Below, one piece after another: positions 48,400 to 60,167 of a stretch of DNA of 64,000 bases (the first letter of the stretch is position 1; every line of letters begins with the position of its first letter). The position numbers and the translations under genes are program-made. Under the pieces are notes generated by a model. It had not been told where the DNA came from, ran no database searches, and worked only from the letters and a program-made list of their open reading frames with translations. Origin of the DNA: Prostheceraeus crozeri (lineage: Eukaryota > Platyhelminthes > Polycladida > Euryleptidae); contig CAJQUW010005315.1 in assembly GCA_907163375.1 (NCBI GenBank), positions 134,001-198,000 on the forward strand. Reading direction: 5' to 3'.

Positions 48400-51180
48400 G
48401 TCCAATTTTGGGACAATCGATCAGTTTCTATAGGCTTTAGAGAAATTTGAAAAGGTCAGGGGGAGATAACCCAAAAGTGGCTACTAACAAAATGTCAAAG
48501 AGTGACTGTGAGACAGGTGCTGTGTTAGCCACATGTTGGCCACTGTCTAAATGTCAATTAGGTCTAAACTTACAATGTTTAATTTGTGCAATTGAATGTT
48601 AATATAGTCAATTGCACGCAGGCGGTTGACTTCACTGAAAATGTCAAATTCATTCAAATTTGAGTAAACTCCTCACACATCTTCATAACACCAATGACTC
48701 GGAACAAACTTCAATTGGTGACGTTGGTTTTGGTTCTGTTGCACTGCTATGCTATAAGATATTTGGTATAACTCTTCACTGCCATGGTATAAAATATTTT
48801 CAAATTTATGGTCATATTTGTACTTGATAGGATCAGAAATTTTATGATTTCGTCATTCTGGTCCAATTTTCCAGCTGGCTATAAATGTCTGTGACAATAT
48901 TCCTTCATGATGAATCAATGCGATCAATGGATGAATATAGCCGTCAAAAAGACTTACTTTAACAAGTATGGAGGTGAATATGAATCTCATGCAATCTTAT
49001 CACATATCCCTTCACAGAATCGTGTTGACCTTGACAGGAGTTCACAGGACTACAAACAGAATAAAGCGACGATGGAGTTACATGCATATTGAACAGACAC
49101 ATAGTGACATCATCTCAACCCAGTGGGCGCTTTCCGAATCACGAACAAAAACTCAAATTGTGTGACTGAAGCTCAAAGCGTGCGCGCCGTAGACCAGTTG
49201 AAAATAAAGATATCACGCAAGTTTATGACAGAAATGGGGAACGGCAACAGTTCGGCGGTGATGACAATATGAAAAAAAGATTTTCATTGAGCTTGTTTGA
49301 CAGGAAATGACTGAATTCAAGACGTGTAGGCATGTCATTTTATGCTTTTTCAGCACATTATATAGTGAGTGGGCTTAGGCATACCATTCTTTCTTTGGGT
49401 TGTAATTAGCAACCCTGCTGCAAATTATTGATAATTGCAATGAACTACATTTTTAATGAATAATTTGTAATTGTAATCAATTACTTTTTTAGCCATGTAA
49501 TTGAAAAGTAATTGCAATTAATTTGCACTCAGTACTTTTAAACACTCATTCAACATGCATTGCAAATTACCTCATTCTCCTTGTCAATGATGCGTTATAA
49601 CAACGCTAATAATATCACACTGTCATATTATACCTAGATGTTGATCACGGGTACTATTACTGGCAGTTTTTTAAAAAGAAATTTGAGACGAACCGTAATG
49701 TCAAATCTAAAACCAGAAACGAGAGTCATCTAAAATAATTGCAAAGTAATTGAAATTTTGCATCTGACCAACATTTTGTAGATAACACACATAATAAAAT
49801 ATAAAATTATTTGTATATATAAAATGTAGGATAGTCCTGAAAAGGACTCATTAAGCGTTCATTGGGCTGGACACACGTATATCCAAAAGTTCACAAAGAC
49901 AAGAACGAAAATATAAAAATAAAAGTGGACAAAACAACACTAAAACAAATATATACAAATATATATACAAGGGCCTCATCAGCAAGATGACCATCTGCTT
50001 TCTTCTCGCTTCGTGTCCTTTTACATCTTGGACGAATAAGCAGTGGCGGACCCACGCCATAGGCGTGCCCCATAAAACAAAATGAAAATAAAATACACAG
50101 AAATAACGGTACTCAAAATACTGTGGATGCACTCACATCATACCACATTGGACGGACAGTTTTCTGCTTGAAAGGAAGCCAAACTTTAGCAGGAGTGAAG
50201 AATGCTCACGTAGAAGTTTTTCCATGCGTCTTCTTAAATCACATAAAAGATAGCCTCCTTTTGTAAACAATTGGCATGTGATTTTAATCTTAATAACAAC
50301 ACAGTAAATACGTAAACATCTTAATACTTGACCTGCAAAAAATGTACTACCCATATAGGAAGGAAGAAGACTTTCAGGAAAGGTGAACAATGCATCTTCA
50401 AAAGGGAAATCATCAACCTTGTGATACACTGATCAGTGGACTCCATCTTCAAAAGCACTGGAATTGACTAGAAGCAACTTGTAACTGTGGACCCTAATCA
50501 ATTACATTGCTGGAGATGTAATTGGTAATGAACTACAATTTTAAGAAAGCAATTTGTATCTGTAATCAATTACATTTTATGAGTAATTGACAAAAGTCTG
50601 GCGATATCTCATACAGCAAAAGTGCACCAGAATATAGGCTACCCTGATGCTTTGTTGATGCTGAACGCAGTGAAGTGATCGACTATTTGATGCAGCGATT
50701 AACTTACATTCAAATGATATTTGTGCTAGCACTCGTCAGATCATCGCAAGCGCAGAAAACCGGAAATGCATGACTCTATTTCCCCAGTGAGACACAATCA
50801 CTTGACTTAAAAAAATACTCTATCACTTGTAGACAGGCAATATACTATGTATACTTTATTGGACAATTGTATTTGGAACTTCAATCATCATAATGAAACA
50901 GAAAATTCGATTCAAAGCTGGAAAGTACTAAAATTTGGTGCGCTCCAAAATGAAATTTTTGAATAGGATGGTACCCAGATCGACATCAGCTTTTCATTGG
51001 TTCCATGTGCTCCATGATTATTTGCAGCAACTCTGATTGGCATTTGTGTGGCTTTGATTGTGGGCATCGTGTATTTTTACGCCAAAAGTACCGTGTCCAT
51101 TGTTTGCAAATTGCATGATCTTGTAATTAGATTTGCACTTAGCAGAATACATGGAAATAGTAGTCGGCGAATGAATAGCT
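48400..51180. other. No gene supportable
   Basis: A+T-rich sequence. Minus frames at 49851-50429 (with YIYLYIFVLVLF) appear composition-driven. AGTCC-TTTTCA-GGACT near 49835-49850 is a small hairpin without a ribozyme core. Confidence 0.4.
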
Positions 51181-51196
51181 ATGTGCTTTTACCGCT

Positions 51197-51573
51197 TTGA
51201 AAACAGTTTCATATCGAGAGCCGATTAAAGTTGACAACCCATTAAGTGTCTATCGCAAAATGCTATGTCATCATCTAAAAAATCTGTTTTACACACGAAG
51301 GAGTATTACTTTAGCTAGCTACATCAAGTCATTGTATGATGCACTATTCAATTTAAGTGTATTGAAGCAATCTCAAAAATGTTTTTGAGATCTCTTTTAC
51401 TAATTGAACTCCTACCAAAAGAGCATTACGAAATTGGTTACTTGCTCTGCCGAAAACAGCAATTCATATTTCAGTGCACTCTTCATGAAGTCAACGATGG
51501 AATCAAAGCAATGCGACAAATAGCGAATGTCTACCTTGTTGAGAACAACCTTGAACGCTGTTTCCCACTGTAG
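51197..51573 (+). pseudogene. Unidentified helical open frames, frameshifted
   Basis: Two overlapping + frames, 51197-51388 (ends LSVLKQSQKCF) and 51379-51573 (starts MFLRSLLLIELLP), read as one helix-rich region of about 120 residues with one frame change at 51380. The amino-acid mix (Leu, Lys, Cys; YRKMLCHHLKNLFY; YEIGYLLCRKQQF) is protein-like, but I do not recognise the family. It could be a decayed transposon or host gene fragment. Confidence 0.25.
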
Positions 51574-51599
51574 TGCTGTAATACAAAACATGTCACAAT

Positions 51600-54500
51600 T
51601 TTACATGTCAGCTAGCTATCATGTTTGCTGGCGGCTGCGGTGGGAACCTCCTTTACAGTGCTAGTGATCCTTACACGCATTGTCAAATTTGTCATAGACC
51701 TTTTAAAATTTTTGAAAATCATACGAACTAAGATTTTGTAAGCGCTCTGCTCTCCTGAAGCTGGCTGTGACAGCCAAAATATTGGGTGAATAAAAAAAAG
51801 ATGATATAGTTAATTACATTGCACATATTGCAGCTTTGGCTCCCATTGCATCTTATAATCAACTATGCTTCTAAAACGGAGTTTGATTCTTCTTCGAAGT
51901 AACAATAATTTGGAGACGCTGTGTAAGAACTAGTTGCCCATCCAGAAATGAGTGCTTTTTTATATTTCATATCTGGATAACTCTTTTTTCAAATGAAGCA
52001 GTAAGTGCCTACCTCGGCAAGAACCAGATGACTTTCCATCCAATGGTTCTGATCTGATGATCTGACTGCCCTAACAGGTTCGCAAAATAAAGCCTTCCAC
52101 TATAGTGTTATCGATCAGTTTGTCAAACAATTGTTTCCAAACACCAAGTGATCTAATATATGCCAGTCTGTTCCACATGCAGGACAGAAATAAAGAAAAT
52201 GTGACTCAAAATATGTTAATAACCACAAAGAAGTGTACGGTGAAAAGATCTGGACGCATTTTTAATTTGGATATGGAAAGAGGCTACGCAATAACATTAG
52301 AACAACAATAAAACCTCTTGATGCTGTAAGGAGTGGATTATCTCAAATCACAGGCGATTCAAAGTATTTGGTGATTTTCTAAAAGGGCTATAAGAATTTG
52401 TGGGTCTCAAATTCACGAATTTTTAGTAAACCCAACACGTTCGGCAAGAGATTGAACTGCAGGATTAAGCAATTGAAAATGCAATTTGCATGGTTGTATG
52501 AGAGTTCATGCTGTCATATGAAACAATGCAAATATATGTCCACTAAATAAATTTGCCGGTAGTTTCAAGCAGTGTTATGGAGATACTTGCATCGGAAATT
52601 ACATGTAAATCCCAATGACAATGTGCAAGAAGCAAGTGTGGCACGTGAGAAAGTTCAAACCAGTTCAAGAAAGACTGGCAGGTGATGCTAGTCAATGTCG
52701 ACCCTCTACAGGATTGATCATTGGCCCATAATGCGCTACGTAGCATACATATACATGCTTGTATGTGTGACATACAAGGACCGAGAATATCCTGAACAAA
52801 TGAAGAATAGGAAATAGTGGACATCTTCTATTTGCTCTCAGATATTCTGCGTGACCCGGAGTCATTGAAACCGGGTCAAGGCAGCATTTGTTTTTGATTT
52901 GCAATTTTAGTGTTATACGTGCTCTACCGAAATATCATTGTAATTAAATCAGTTGTAACATCTTTCACACGATGCTTTATTATTTATTTTGCTTGTTTTT
53001 TGTTTGTCAAGCAACATTTTCTTAATCACTTTCAAGCAATATTCAGCACCATTTTCAAATTCATGCCAATAAATGAAATCGAACAATAAGTTACTCAGCA
53101 GATAACCGCATGGAACAATATACAATACCATCCCTCTTACCCATAGCTCTTATGCTGTTATTTCATGTGGACCGTTCATTTTCATAGATACGATGACGAG
53201 TTTCAATCAAAATGAAATTTGATGAAGAAAAATCTCCACTTCTATTCACGAATATCCAAGTCGCTCGTATGACTACGTGTTCTACCAAAATGACTTTTAG
53301 TAAGGAAGTAGGCCTATCCATACTTACAGATAAAGCTCATGATTAAGAATATTGTTCGCCATAATATGAAAAACGTACAATCACAGCAAAAGTCATTCAC
53401 TCCTAAGTAATTTGCTTGCCTCGCTAATAACTCTGTAGTTTTAAAAATTCCAATTTCTCTCAAATGAAGCATTTTCTTAAGATACAGGTGCAGGTGAAAG
53501 GTAAAATTTTTGAAGCGGCTTTTAGATTATCAGGATCGAGAATTCCGCATCAGTATGCAAATAAAGAATGCGGGAACTTATTATCAAAATGTGCTTGTGA
53601 GTTCAAATGTCAAAAACAAAACATTGCAATTGGAGGCTATAAATAAATCACGTCTGATGTATTCATTCATCACAAGTCCCCGCTGAACTGCTGATGATAT
53701 TTGAGGCCACTGTATATTTTATGATGCCCATGCAAAGATTCATTTTTATAAATTAGATCAACTTGAAATTCTCAACCACTATTTTCCAATGAATGCTCAT
53801 AACTGAAAATGACCGTTCAAACATTTATTTATTGCGAAGACAGACTGTTTCTGAACATCAGTGCAGAAAAGGAAGTTGAAATGTGCAACTGAATACATGT
53901 GTTGCAAGAAGCTGCTGTCACTAAAATTCTGACTTTCATACTCTTTATAGAATTTCAGTTGATGTTAGGCGTGTTCAACTGTCCAGTCAGCCTTGAGCAT
54001 AGGCTTAGATGTCATGCTAATTTTTCATTGATATGCAGCATCTAGATTCTACACGGCTACATAAGTTTTTGTTTGCAGGCCAACAAAATTTTCAAAAACA
54101 TCAAATTTACATAATTTCATTTGTTTGAAAAATCCTGCTCATTACAGGAAACTTATCCTGTAAATATAGACAGCAAATGATGCACCGGTGCCACTTTTCA
54201 CAGCTGGGTATTGCTGATTGTTTGTGAGATACTTTAACTTTTGAAGAAATTAAAGACTTTCAATGTCATGGAATGACGTTTTCGGTATCTTACTCATCTT
54301 ATTATCACTTATCTGCTTCTAATTTACATGTAAATCACAAAGTCGTTATAGCATACCACAGGAACATCGAAATGATAACTACCGGTACACGACAAACGGT
54401 GCTATCAGCTCAATGTCTGTATTGACACACGCATTATCTACATTCTCTGCGGACACATGCGTTCTGCTTAGACAGGTCTGCATGCATGAAGTGAAAAAGA

Positions 54501-54900
54501 ATGAAATTAGAATCGACGCCAAGCTGTGTATTCGAATGTGTGCCCTGCATAAAAAAAGGCTTCCTACTTATCTCCGATATAATTCCTCATCAAATGAATA
54601 GAAAATCAAACCAATTTATGCAAGATATAATAATCGACTTACCAGTGGGCCTGCTCAAGTCGGTGTTTTCATAATATTCGTCGCTGAATGAAGAAATAGA
54701 ACTCGTATTCTATTTGATGTTGAAGATACTGTCACCTCGTGAGATTCGGTCAACTAATGAACACATTTTCTAAGTGATAGCATAGAATTATATCCTCTTT
54801 CACGAGCAAATCATAAATCTCTAGAAAACATGAATAGGGCCCATCATTGACCTAATTTCGCACCTGATTGAAAAGAACTCTCTCGATGCGAACAATAGCA
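51600..54900. other. No gene supportable
   Basis: A+T-rich sequence with only short frames. The 60-codon frame at 53464-53646 ends in a Cys-rich segment (ECGNLLSKCACEFKCQ) but has no support beyond its length. Confidence 0.4.
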
Positions 54901-54907
54901 TGCACAC

Positions 54908-55015
54908 AAATTTGTAATTCTACAGAACTGTAGAATTGCAAATTTGTTAGGCGGATCCACGAGTCGTCGACATACCCTATATATAGCTCTATATGCCAAG
55001 CACTCGTGAATCCGC
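54908..55015. repeat. Two adjacent hairpins
   Basis: Hairpin 1: 54908-54925 pairs with 54928-54945 (AAATTTGTAATTCTACAG, one mismatch, 2-nt loop). Hairpin 2: GCGGATCCACGAGT (54951-54964) pairs with 55002-55015 (one mismatch) around TATATATAGCTCTATAT. They are only 5 bp apart, suggesting a small cruciform-type element. Confidence 0.65.
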
Positions 55016-55122
55016 TCAATTTTCTTTTCAGTTGTATACCTCATAGTTTCTGTTTCTTATCCTTCTGTATTTTCCTGTCTCATGCGAAGTGGACCTCTCT
55101 TCTTCGCCTTTCTCTCTAATTA

Positions 55123-55800
55123 CAGTGCGCGACAGCAAGTTTTAAACTTGGCATAAATCTACGGACACGTACATTTTTCAACACCTTCTAATTTTTTTGC
55201 TATTAAGAAATATCGACAAATTTATAATCATCTGAAAGAGAATTTTCGGATCTATCATTTGAATGTTGTTGAATTAATTGTTTTTGGAATTGGTGGTTCC
55301 TAGAGGCCCATAAACCCGAAAGCCCCAAATTTTCTTTGACTTGTTTTGACAAGCTCATAGATCAATTTGAAACATTCTCCTTGTGATATTCAAAACCGTC
55401 ACAAGATTGGCTTTCAGAAAATATATAGTTTGACAGTGTTTCCTCGAAGTTTATAGGCAATATTTTGAAAGTAGTATAGATAGAAAATGTGGCGATTTTT
55501 TCATTTTCAGAATGTGTTGCGATAATGACAGAAATAACGCTGTTAACTAACTGCCCGCGAGAAAATGAGTCGTGGGCCCCTCGTCAAAAAGTAGTGGGCC
55601 ACGTGAAAATATGGGGGCCAACAAATTTTTCGAAAATGGCTTATTTGGAAGTTAAAATGCATGATCATGTCAATTTGCGACCATTCTCTTCAAAAAATGG
55701 CGTGAAATGTGATCTCTTAAAGTCGAGGGTTGGCCCCCCAATTTTCACGGTTATCTCTTTGACGGTGGTCGTTGGTCGGCCCTTAAGTTCACACGAGCTC
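55123..55800 (+). mobile_element. Tc1/mariner-like end and body, copy 1
   Basis: Starts TA|CAGTGCGCGACAGCAAG at 55121-55123. The first 160 bp match, inverted, the region ending at 62196, as does a later block around GTGGCGATTTTTTCATTTTC (near 55490) and CCGCGAGAAAATG (near 55558). A TA followed by CAGTG is typical of Tc1/mariner ends; the class is inferred from that. I could not define the far end. The 104-codon frame at 55489-55803 (starts MAIFSFSECVAIM) overlaps the repeat and is not a supported gene. Confidence 0.6.
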
Positions 55801-56879
55801 TAATTTTGAATGAGAATGACCCCAGAGTTGTCACACACATTGAGCAGCGAATTTGTTGTGATTTCTAAGAAAAACGTATCTCTGATGCTAGTGGACTGGC
55901 CCAAAACTGTCATCGATCGGCTGTGTGGCATATCTAGGCAAGTTTTTCCTTGGAATAAATAACTTTAGCTCTCATTTCTCTCAGTGATTTTCGCTACATG
56001 ATGAATTCAATCGTGAAATGTTGCGATAAACATTTTTGGTTGCGATACTTTATACATTTGCATGACGCATCGATGACAATGCATATAATTACTCAAAATT
56101 CCTGACTTACCCTGAACTTCATATCATTCTTTATATCATTCTGACCATGATTCTGACTATGCCTGAATTTCAATGCTTGTCAATTTTTTCGTCAATCAAG
56201 GTTGCAAGTTGTATTATTGTTCATTCATTAAATTGTGAATGAGTGGAAGAATCCTCAATGAGTGTTGCATAATATCTCGGTCGCTTCAAGCCTGTTATAG
56301 GCCTACAGTGAGGGAGAGAAGGGAGAGAGAATTCTATTAATAGAAGCGCGCTTTGTCCAGTCCAGCCCGATAACAGATAACTTTCTCGTGTGCCTTCGAT
56401 AGCGCAGCGCAATTAGAAGATCACATTTCAACTCGAGGGTTGAAATAGAGGTCATCGCTTCATTTCACAAAGAGAAATAGCGCAGAATAATCTAGACGAT
56501 TCATTTGTGTCTGTACCTTAGGAGCTGCTTGACTGACACCTGTGGTCATCGCTGTGTAAATTGATTGATCTTATTAATGGATTATAAATCAAATTACAAT
56601 AAAGAAAATGCGAGGAATATTCTGAGCCGAAAATATTGATGGAATGGATTACACTGGACAACAAATTTTTGGAAAGTTTCTGTTGCATTGAATTTTACAA
56701 CGCATTTTGGTCAATTCGGACCTCATGATTTCGAATCTGAAAACCGTTTTTATCCACATGCTCTGGATTTTTTGCAATTTTGATTTTTGTGTATTTTTTT
56801 TATTTTTGTTTTTTCATTTTGTTTCTACTTTTTTTCGTTTTTCTATGGATTGTAAAACCGTTGATATAAATTTTTAAGA

Positions 56880-57720
56880 CAGTTAGTGTTAAATTTGAAT
56901 CTCCTGAGTCCGAATCTGAAGACTATCTTGTACACGTGCTCCAGATTTTGTGTTATCTATTTTTATCATTTTTCATCATTATTTTGTATTTTGACAGTAA
57001 CCCTATCTTGTTCGTATATTTTCTAATTTTATGTGTGAACGTCAAATGCAATAGTCAATTTTATTTACAGTAAGACCAAAACAAACGATGTCTCAAGTTT
57101 TGTTTTGTTTTTAATGCTTCGAATTTAAATTTGTTTTCGATTTGATCAGTTGCCTTTTTGGATCTCTGAATGAAAAAAGAAGTAAGTCACTTCAATCTGA
57201 ATTATACTGTATAGGTGAGGAAGACGCCTATTCTAAAAGATGTAAACTAAGCTTAGAAATCATTCTAACTATGGCATCTGTATGTAGATCCTACATTCTT
57301 TAATATAATATTAAAAATGTGCTGTTATAACGCAGGTTGTAACTAGGCCTACATGTGTGTACTGTATAATAGGCTATATTATACTGTATGGTATCTTATT
57401 AAGGTATCTACTAAACATTAACAATTGTTATTTAGGCCACGTGTAATAAAGATTGAAGTCGATCGGAATAAAAAATTCACATAGAATCAGAGTTCTTAAA
57501 AAATAAAATCAAAAACAATTCTCACAGGCGGGAATCGAACCCTCGCCGTCTGCACGATTACCCGTGGTGGAAGGCGCTTAACCAACTCCACCATCAAGTT
57601 TTTACATATAGCGTGGATATAATTAAATGTGTTACCAAGGAGCTTACTACTCCTATTAACCATAGTAATAAGCTATATGACAAATGTTTGAAATAGAAGA
57701 TAAATTCATTTTTTTCTTTC
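56880..57720. other. Left internal region of the CACTA-like element
   Basis: Contains a subterminal direct repeat of the terminal block (56897-56975, GAGTCCGAATCTGAAG...TGCTCC), T-rich sequence, the tRNA-like insert at 57530-57596 and a splice acceptor (TTTTTTTCTTTCAG, ending 57722) six bases before the ATG of the transposase-like gene. The acceptor suggests an intron in the 5' UTR. Confidence 0.5.
57530..57596 (-). repeat. Class II (Leu/Ser-like) tRNA-derived sequence
   Basis: On the minus strand a perfect A box TGGTGGAGTTGG and a perfect B box GGTTCGATTCC are separated by a long arm, as in tRNAs with a large variable loop. The bases that should form the acceptor stem do not pair (AACTTGA against CTGTGAG), so this is a tRNA-derived repeat or tRNA pseudogene, not a working gene. 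It lies within the left part of the CACTA-like element. Confidence 0.62.
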
Positions 57721-57727
57721 AGGTATT

Positions 57728-59430
57728 ATGGCCACAAGAAGACATGCCTGCTACGACAAATCGAACACATTCTGTTACATTTGTGGATGTTATGCTTTTG
57801 AGCGTCAACGCCGTAATATATCAACATTTGTGAAACGTGCATATAAAGCTTACTTTGGACTTACTATTGGCGATCAAGATAAACGTTGGGCTCCACATAT
57901 TGTGTGTCAAAATTGTGAGGAAAATCTGCGCCACTGGAGCAAAGGAAATCGTAATGGTTTAGCTTTCGGCATTCCGATGACTTGGCGAGAGCCGATGGAT
58001 CATACGACTGATTGTTACTTTTGTTTGGTTAATGTAAAAGGCGTTGCCATGAAAACCAAACACAGAATTAAATATCCCAATATTCCTTCTGCAATCAGGC
58101 CGATTCCGCACTCAGACGAGCTCCCAGTGCCAGTTTTCGAGGGATTTGTGCAACCAAGTAGTGAAGAAGAGGGAGATGATGTACATGTTCATCAAGAAGA
58201 TTCGCAGGACCCTACATATGAACCGGAGGGGTCATCAATTCCTCAAAAGTTCTGCCAAGCTGAACTTAATGATCTTGTGCGTGATTTGGGTCTATCCAAA
58301 ACTGCAGCGGAACTACTAGCCTCCAGACTTAATGAAAAGAACCAGTTGACCTACGGCACCAAAATTGCATATTTCAGAAATAGAGAAAAAGACTTTCTTC
58401 CATATTTTACAGAAGAAAATAACTTTGTGTTTTGTCATGATGTGCCCGGTCTTTTTCGACAGTTGGGTATGCCAGCTTATGATCCAAATGAATGGCGACT
58501 ATTTTTGGATAGCTCGAAACGCAGTCTTAAGTGTGTCCTTCTCCACAATGGTAATCACTTTTCATCCGTTCCAATAGGACATTCGGTGCATTTGAAAGAA
58601 AGTCACAATGATATCAAAACCGTGATTGAACTGATAAAGTACCATGACCACAACTGGATCATATGTGTAGACCTCAAAATGGTGAATTTTCTCCTGGGTC
58701 AACAGGCAGGTTTCACAAAGTATCCCTGCTTCCTTTGTATGTGGGATAGTCGCGCCAGGATCAGCATTGGAATCAAATAATTTGGCCTGTTCGTGAAACT
58801 CTGAAGAGAGGAATGCCTAACATCGTTAATGATCCAATTGTGTGCCGAGATAGGATCATATTCCCACCTCTTCACATCAAGCTCGGCTTGATGAAGCAGT
58901 TTGTCAAAGCGTTGTCTTCCGAAAGCGAATGTTTCCACCACATATGTCGCGTTCTTCCTGGATTGTCGTTTGAAAAGATTAAAGCCGGGGTTTTTGACGG
59001 ACCACAGATTCGGCTACTTATGCGCGATTCTGTATTTCCTGCAAAAATGAATGTGTTGGAGCGGAATGCTTGGACTTCTTTTGTTACCGTAGTTGAAAAC
59101 TTCCTCGGAAACAGAAAAGCCGATAACTATGAACTTCTTGTGGCTGATATGCTTTCCGCATTTCGCAACCTTGGCTGCAAGATGAGTGTGAAACTGCATT
59201 ACCTCTACAGTCATCTGGACAAGTTCCCCGACAGTCTTGGTGCCGTCAGTGATGAGCAAGGTGAGCGGTTCCACCAGGACCTCAAGGTCATGGAAGAGCG
59301 CTACCAAGGACGTTGGGATAAACACATGATGGCTGACTATTGCTGGAGCATTCATAGACAGTCATTGGAAACACCTCACAAACGAAAGAGCTACAAGAGA
59401 AAGTTTTTGCCCAGCTTGAAACAAACCTAA
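57728..59430 (+). pseudogene. Unclassified zinc-knuckle transposase-like protein (one frameshift)
   Basis: The first frame (57728-58780, 350 residues) has cysteine pairs CYIC (16-19), CQNC (60-63) and CYFC (96-99), conserved-looking blocks (NISTFVKRAY, GDQDKRWAPH, MTWREP, NIPSAIRP), an acidic stretch (about 145-170), then IICVDLKMVNFLLG with an Asp at 315, and CFLCMWDSRA (334-343). A 1-nt deletion near 58755 shifts into the second frame, which continues HWNQIIWPVRE, PPLHIKLGLMKQF, FDGPQIRLL, SDEQGERFHQD and MMADYCW to a stop at 59430. Total length about 565 residues. I know similar proteins from many invertebrate genomes but cannot name a described family. The spaced acidic residues and CxxC would suit an RNase-H-like transposase core; that is inference. 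Long TIRs surround it. Confidence 0.75.
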
Positions 59431-59562
59431 GATCTTGATCAGAAAATTTTCAAACTTCTTAATTAGTCCTTCTGATCCAATTGTACTGTACTGCACATGC
59501 GCCTATGTTTGTTGGGCTCATTCTATAGTTGTATTCACATATGCATATGAATACTTGTGAAA

Positions 59563-59570
59563 TAATAAAT
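59563..59570 (+). terminator. Polyadenylation signal of the transposase-like gene
   Basis: AATAATAAAT, containing AATAAA, occurs about 135 bp after the stop at 59430 and before the right TIR. It fits the 3' end of the element's transcript. Confidence 0.5.
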
Positions 59571-60167
59571 GTATCCGTATTACATTCGTTTTATTTAGTA
59601 AATGAATACTATAAATCAATTATAGGCTACCGTATCAGTAGATATCAGTGTAAAATTTAGTTCATTTATAAGATATAAGGTTAAGTTGCTATAATTGAAA
59701 ATCGCCATTTTGTCAGTAGTGTAGCAGTAGTACATTACGAATTTGCAAAAAATCAAAACACCGATTACGGAAAAACTAGAGCACTGGACGAAAAACGGGC
59801 TTCAGATTTGGAATCGGTGAGGTCAAATTAGGTGGAAACAATGAAAATTACCCATGCAACAAAATGAGTGTTTTCCAGTGTTATTTATCAAACGCAATTC
59901 GTATCAGGTAAGTCGAATGAAGTGATGATAGATAAATTTAGCAAATAATAGCGGTTAACCTGCGCACTACACATTATACCAAACACTGAATTAATTGAAA
60001 TATTTCAACAGATAACTTTTGAATTAGATGTGATGTAAAAAAATGTTCCTCTGGTTATATATGTTTGACTATAGGTAAAGCAAGCCAATATTTCACGACC
60101 ATTCAGATCGAATCGTGCGGACAGACTGACATTGTAAACGAATCCCTTCGTATGAATACGGTAAATC

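Larger units (their letters stand above)
56652..59880 (+). mobile_element. CACTA-like DNA transposon with unclassified transposase
   Basis: The left end (from 56652) and the complement of the right end (from 59880) both begin CACTGGA.AACA and stay alignable for about 150 bp, with shared blocks such as TTGCAT, GACCTCA, AATCTGAA, CCGTTTTT and TGCTCT. The flank TTA is present on both sides (56649-56651, 59881-59883), a 3-bp target duplication. CACTG/CACTA termini with 3-bp duplications define the CACTA/EnSpm (CMC) group. A further diverged direct copy of the terminal block lies at about 56897-56975. The interior holds the 57728-59430 gene and a tRNA-like insert (57530-57596). The ends have diverged, so the copy is not recent. 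Confidence 0.72.

Noticed and set aside
49835..49850. Possible second hammerhead (AATGAGTCC-loop-GGACT on the minus strand)
   Set aside because: The stem II-like hairpin is present but neither CTGATGA nor GAAA is intact.
49851..50429. Two adjacent minus frames (YIYLYIFVLVLF; MEKLLREHSSLLLKF)
   Set aside because: No recognisable domain and A+T-driven composition; not supported as a gene.
53464..53646. 60-codon cysteine-rich frame
   Set aside because: No signal peptide, no splice context and few cysteines in a regular pattern; probably chance.
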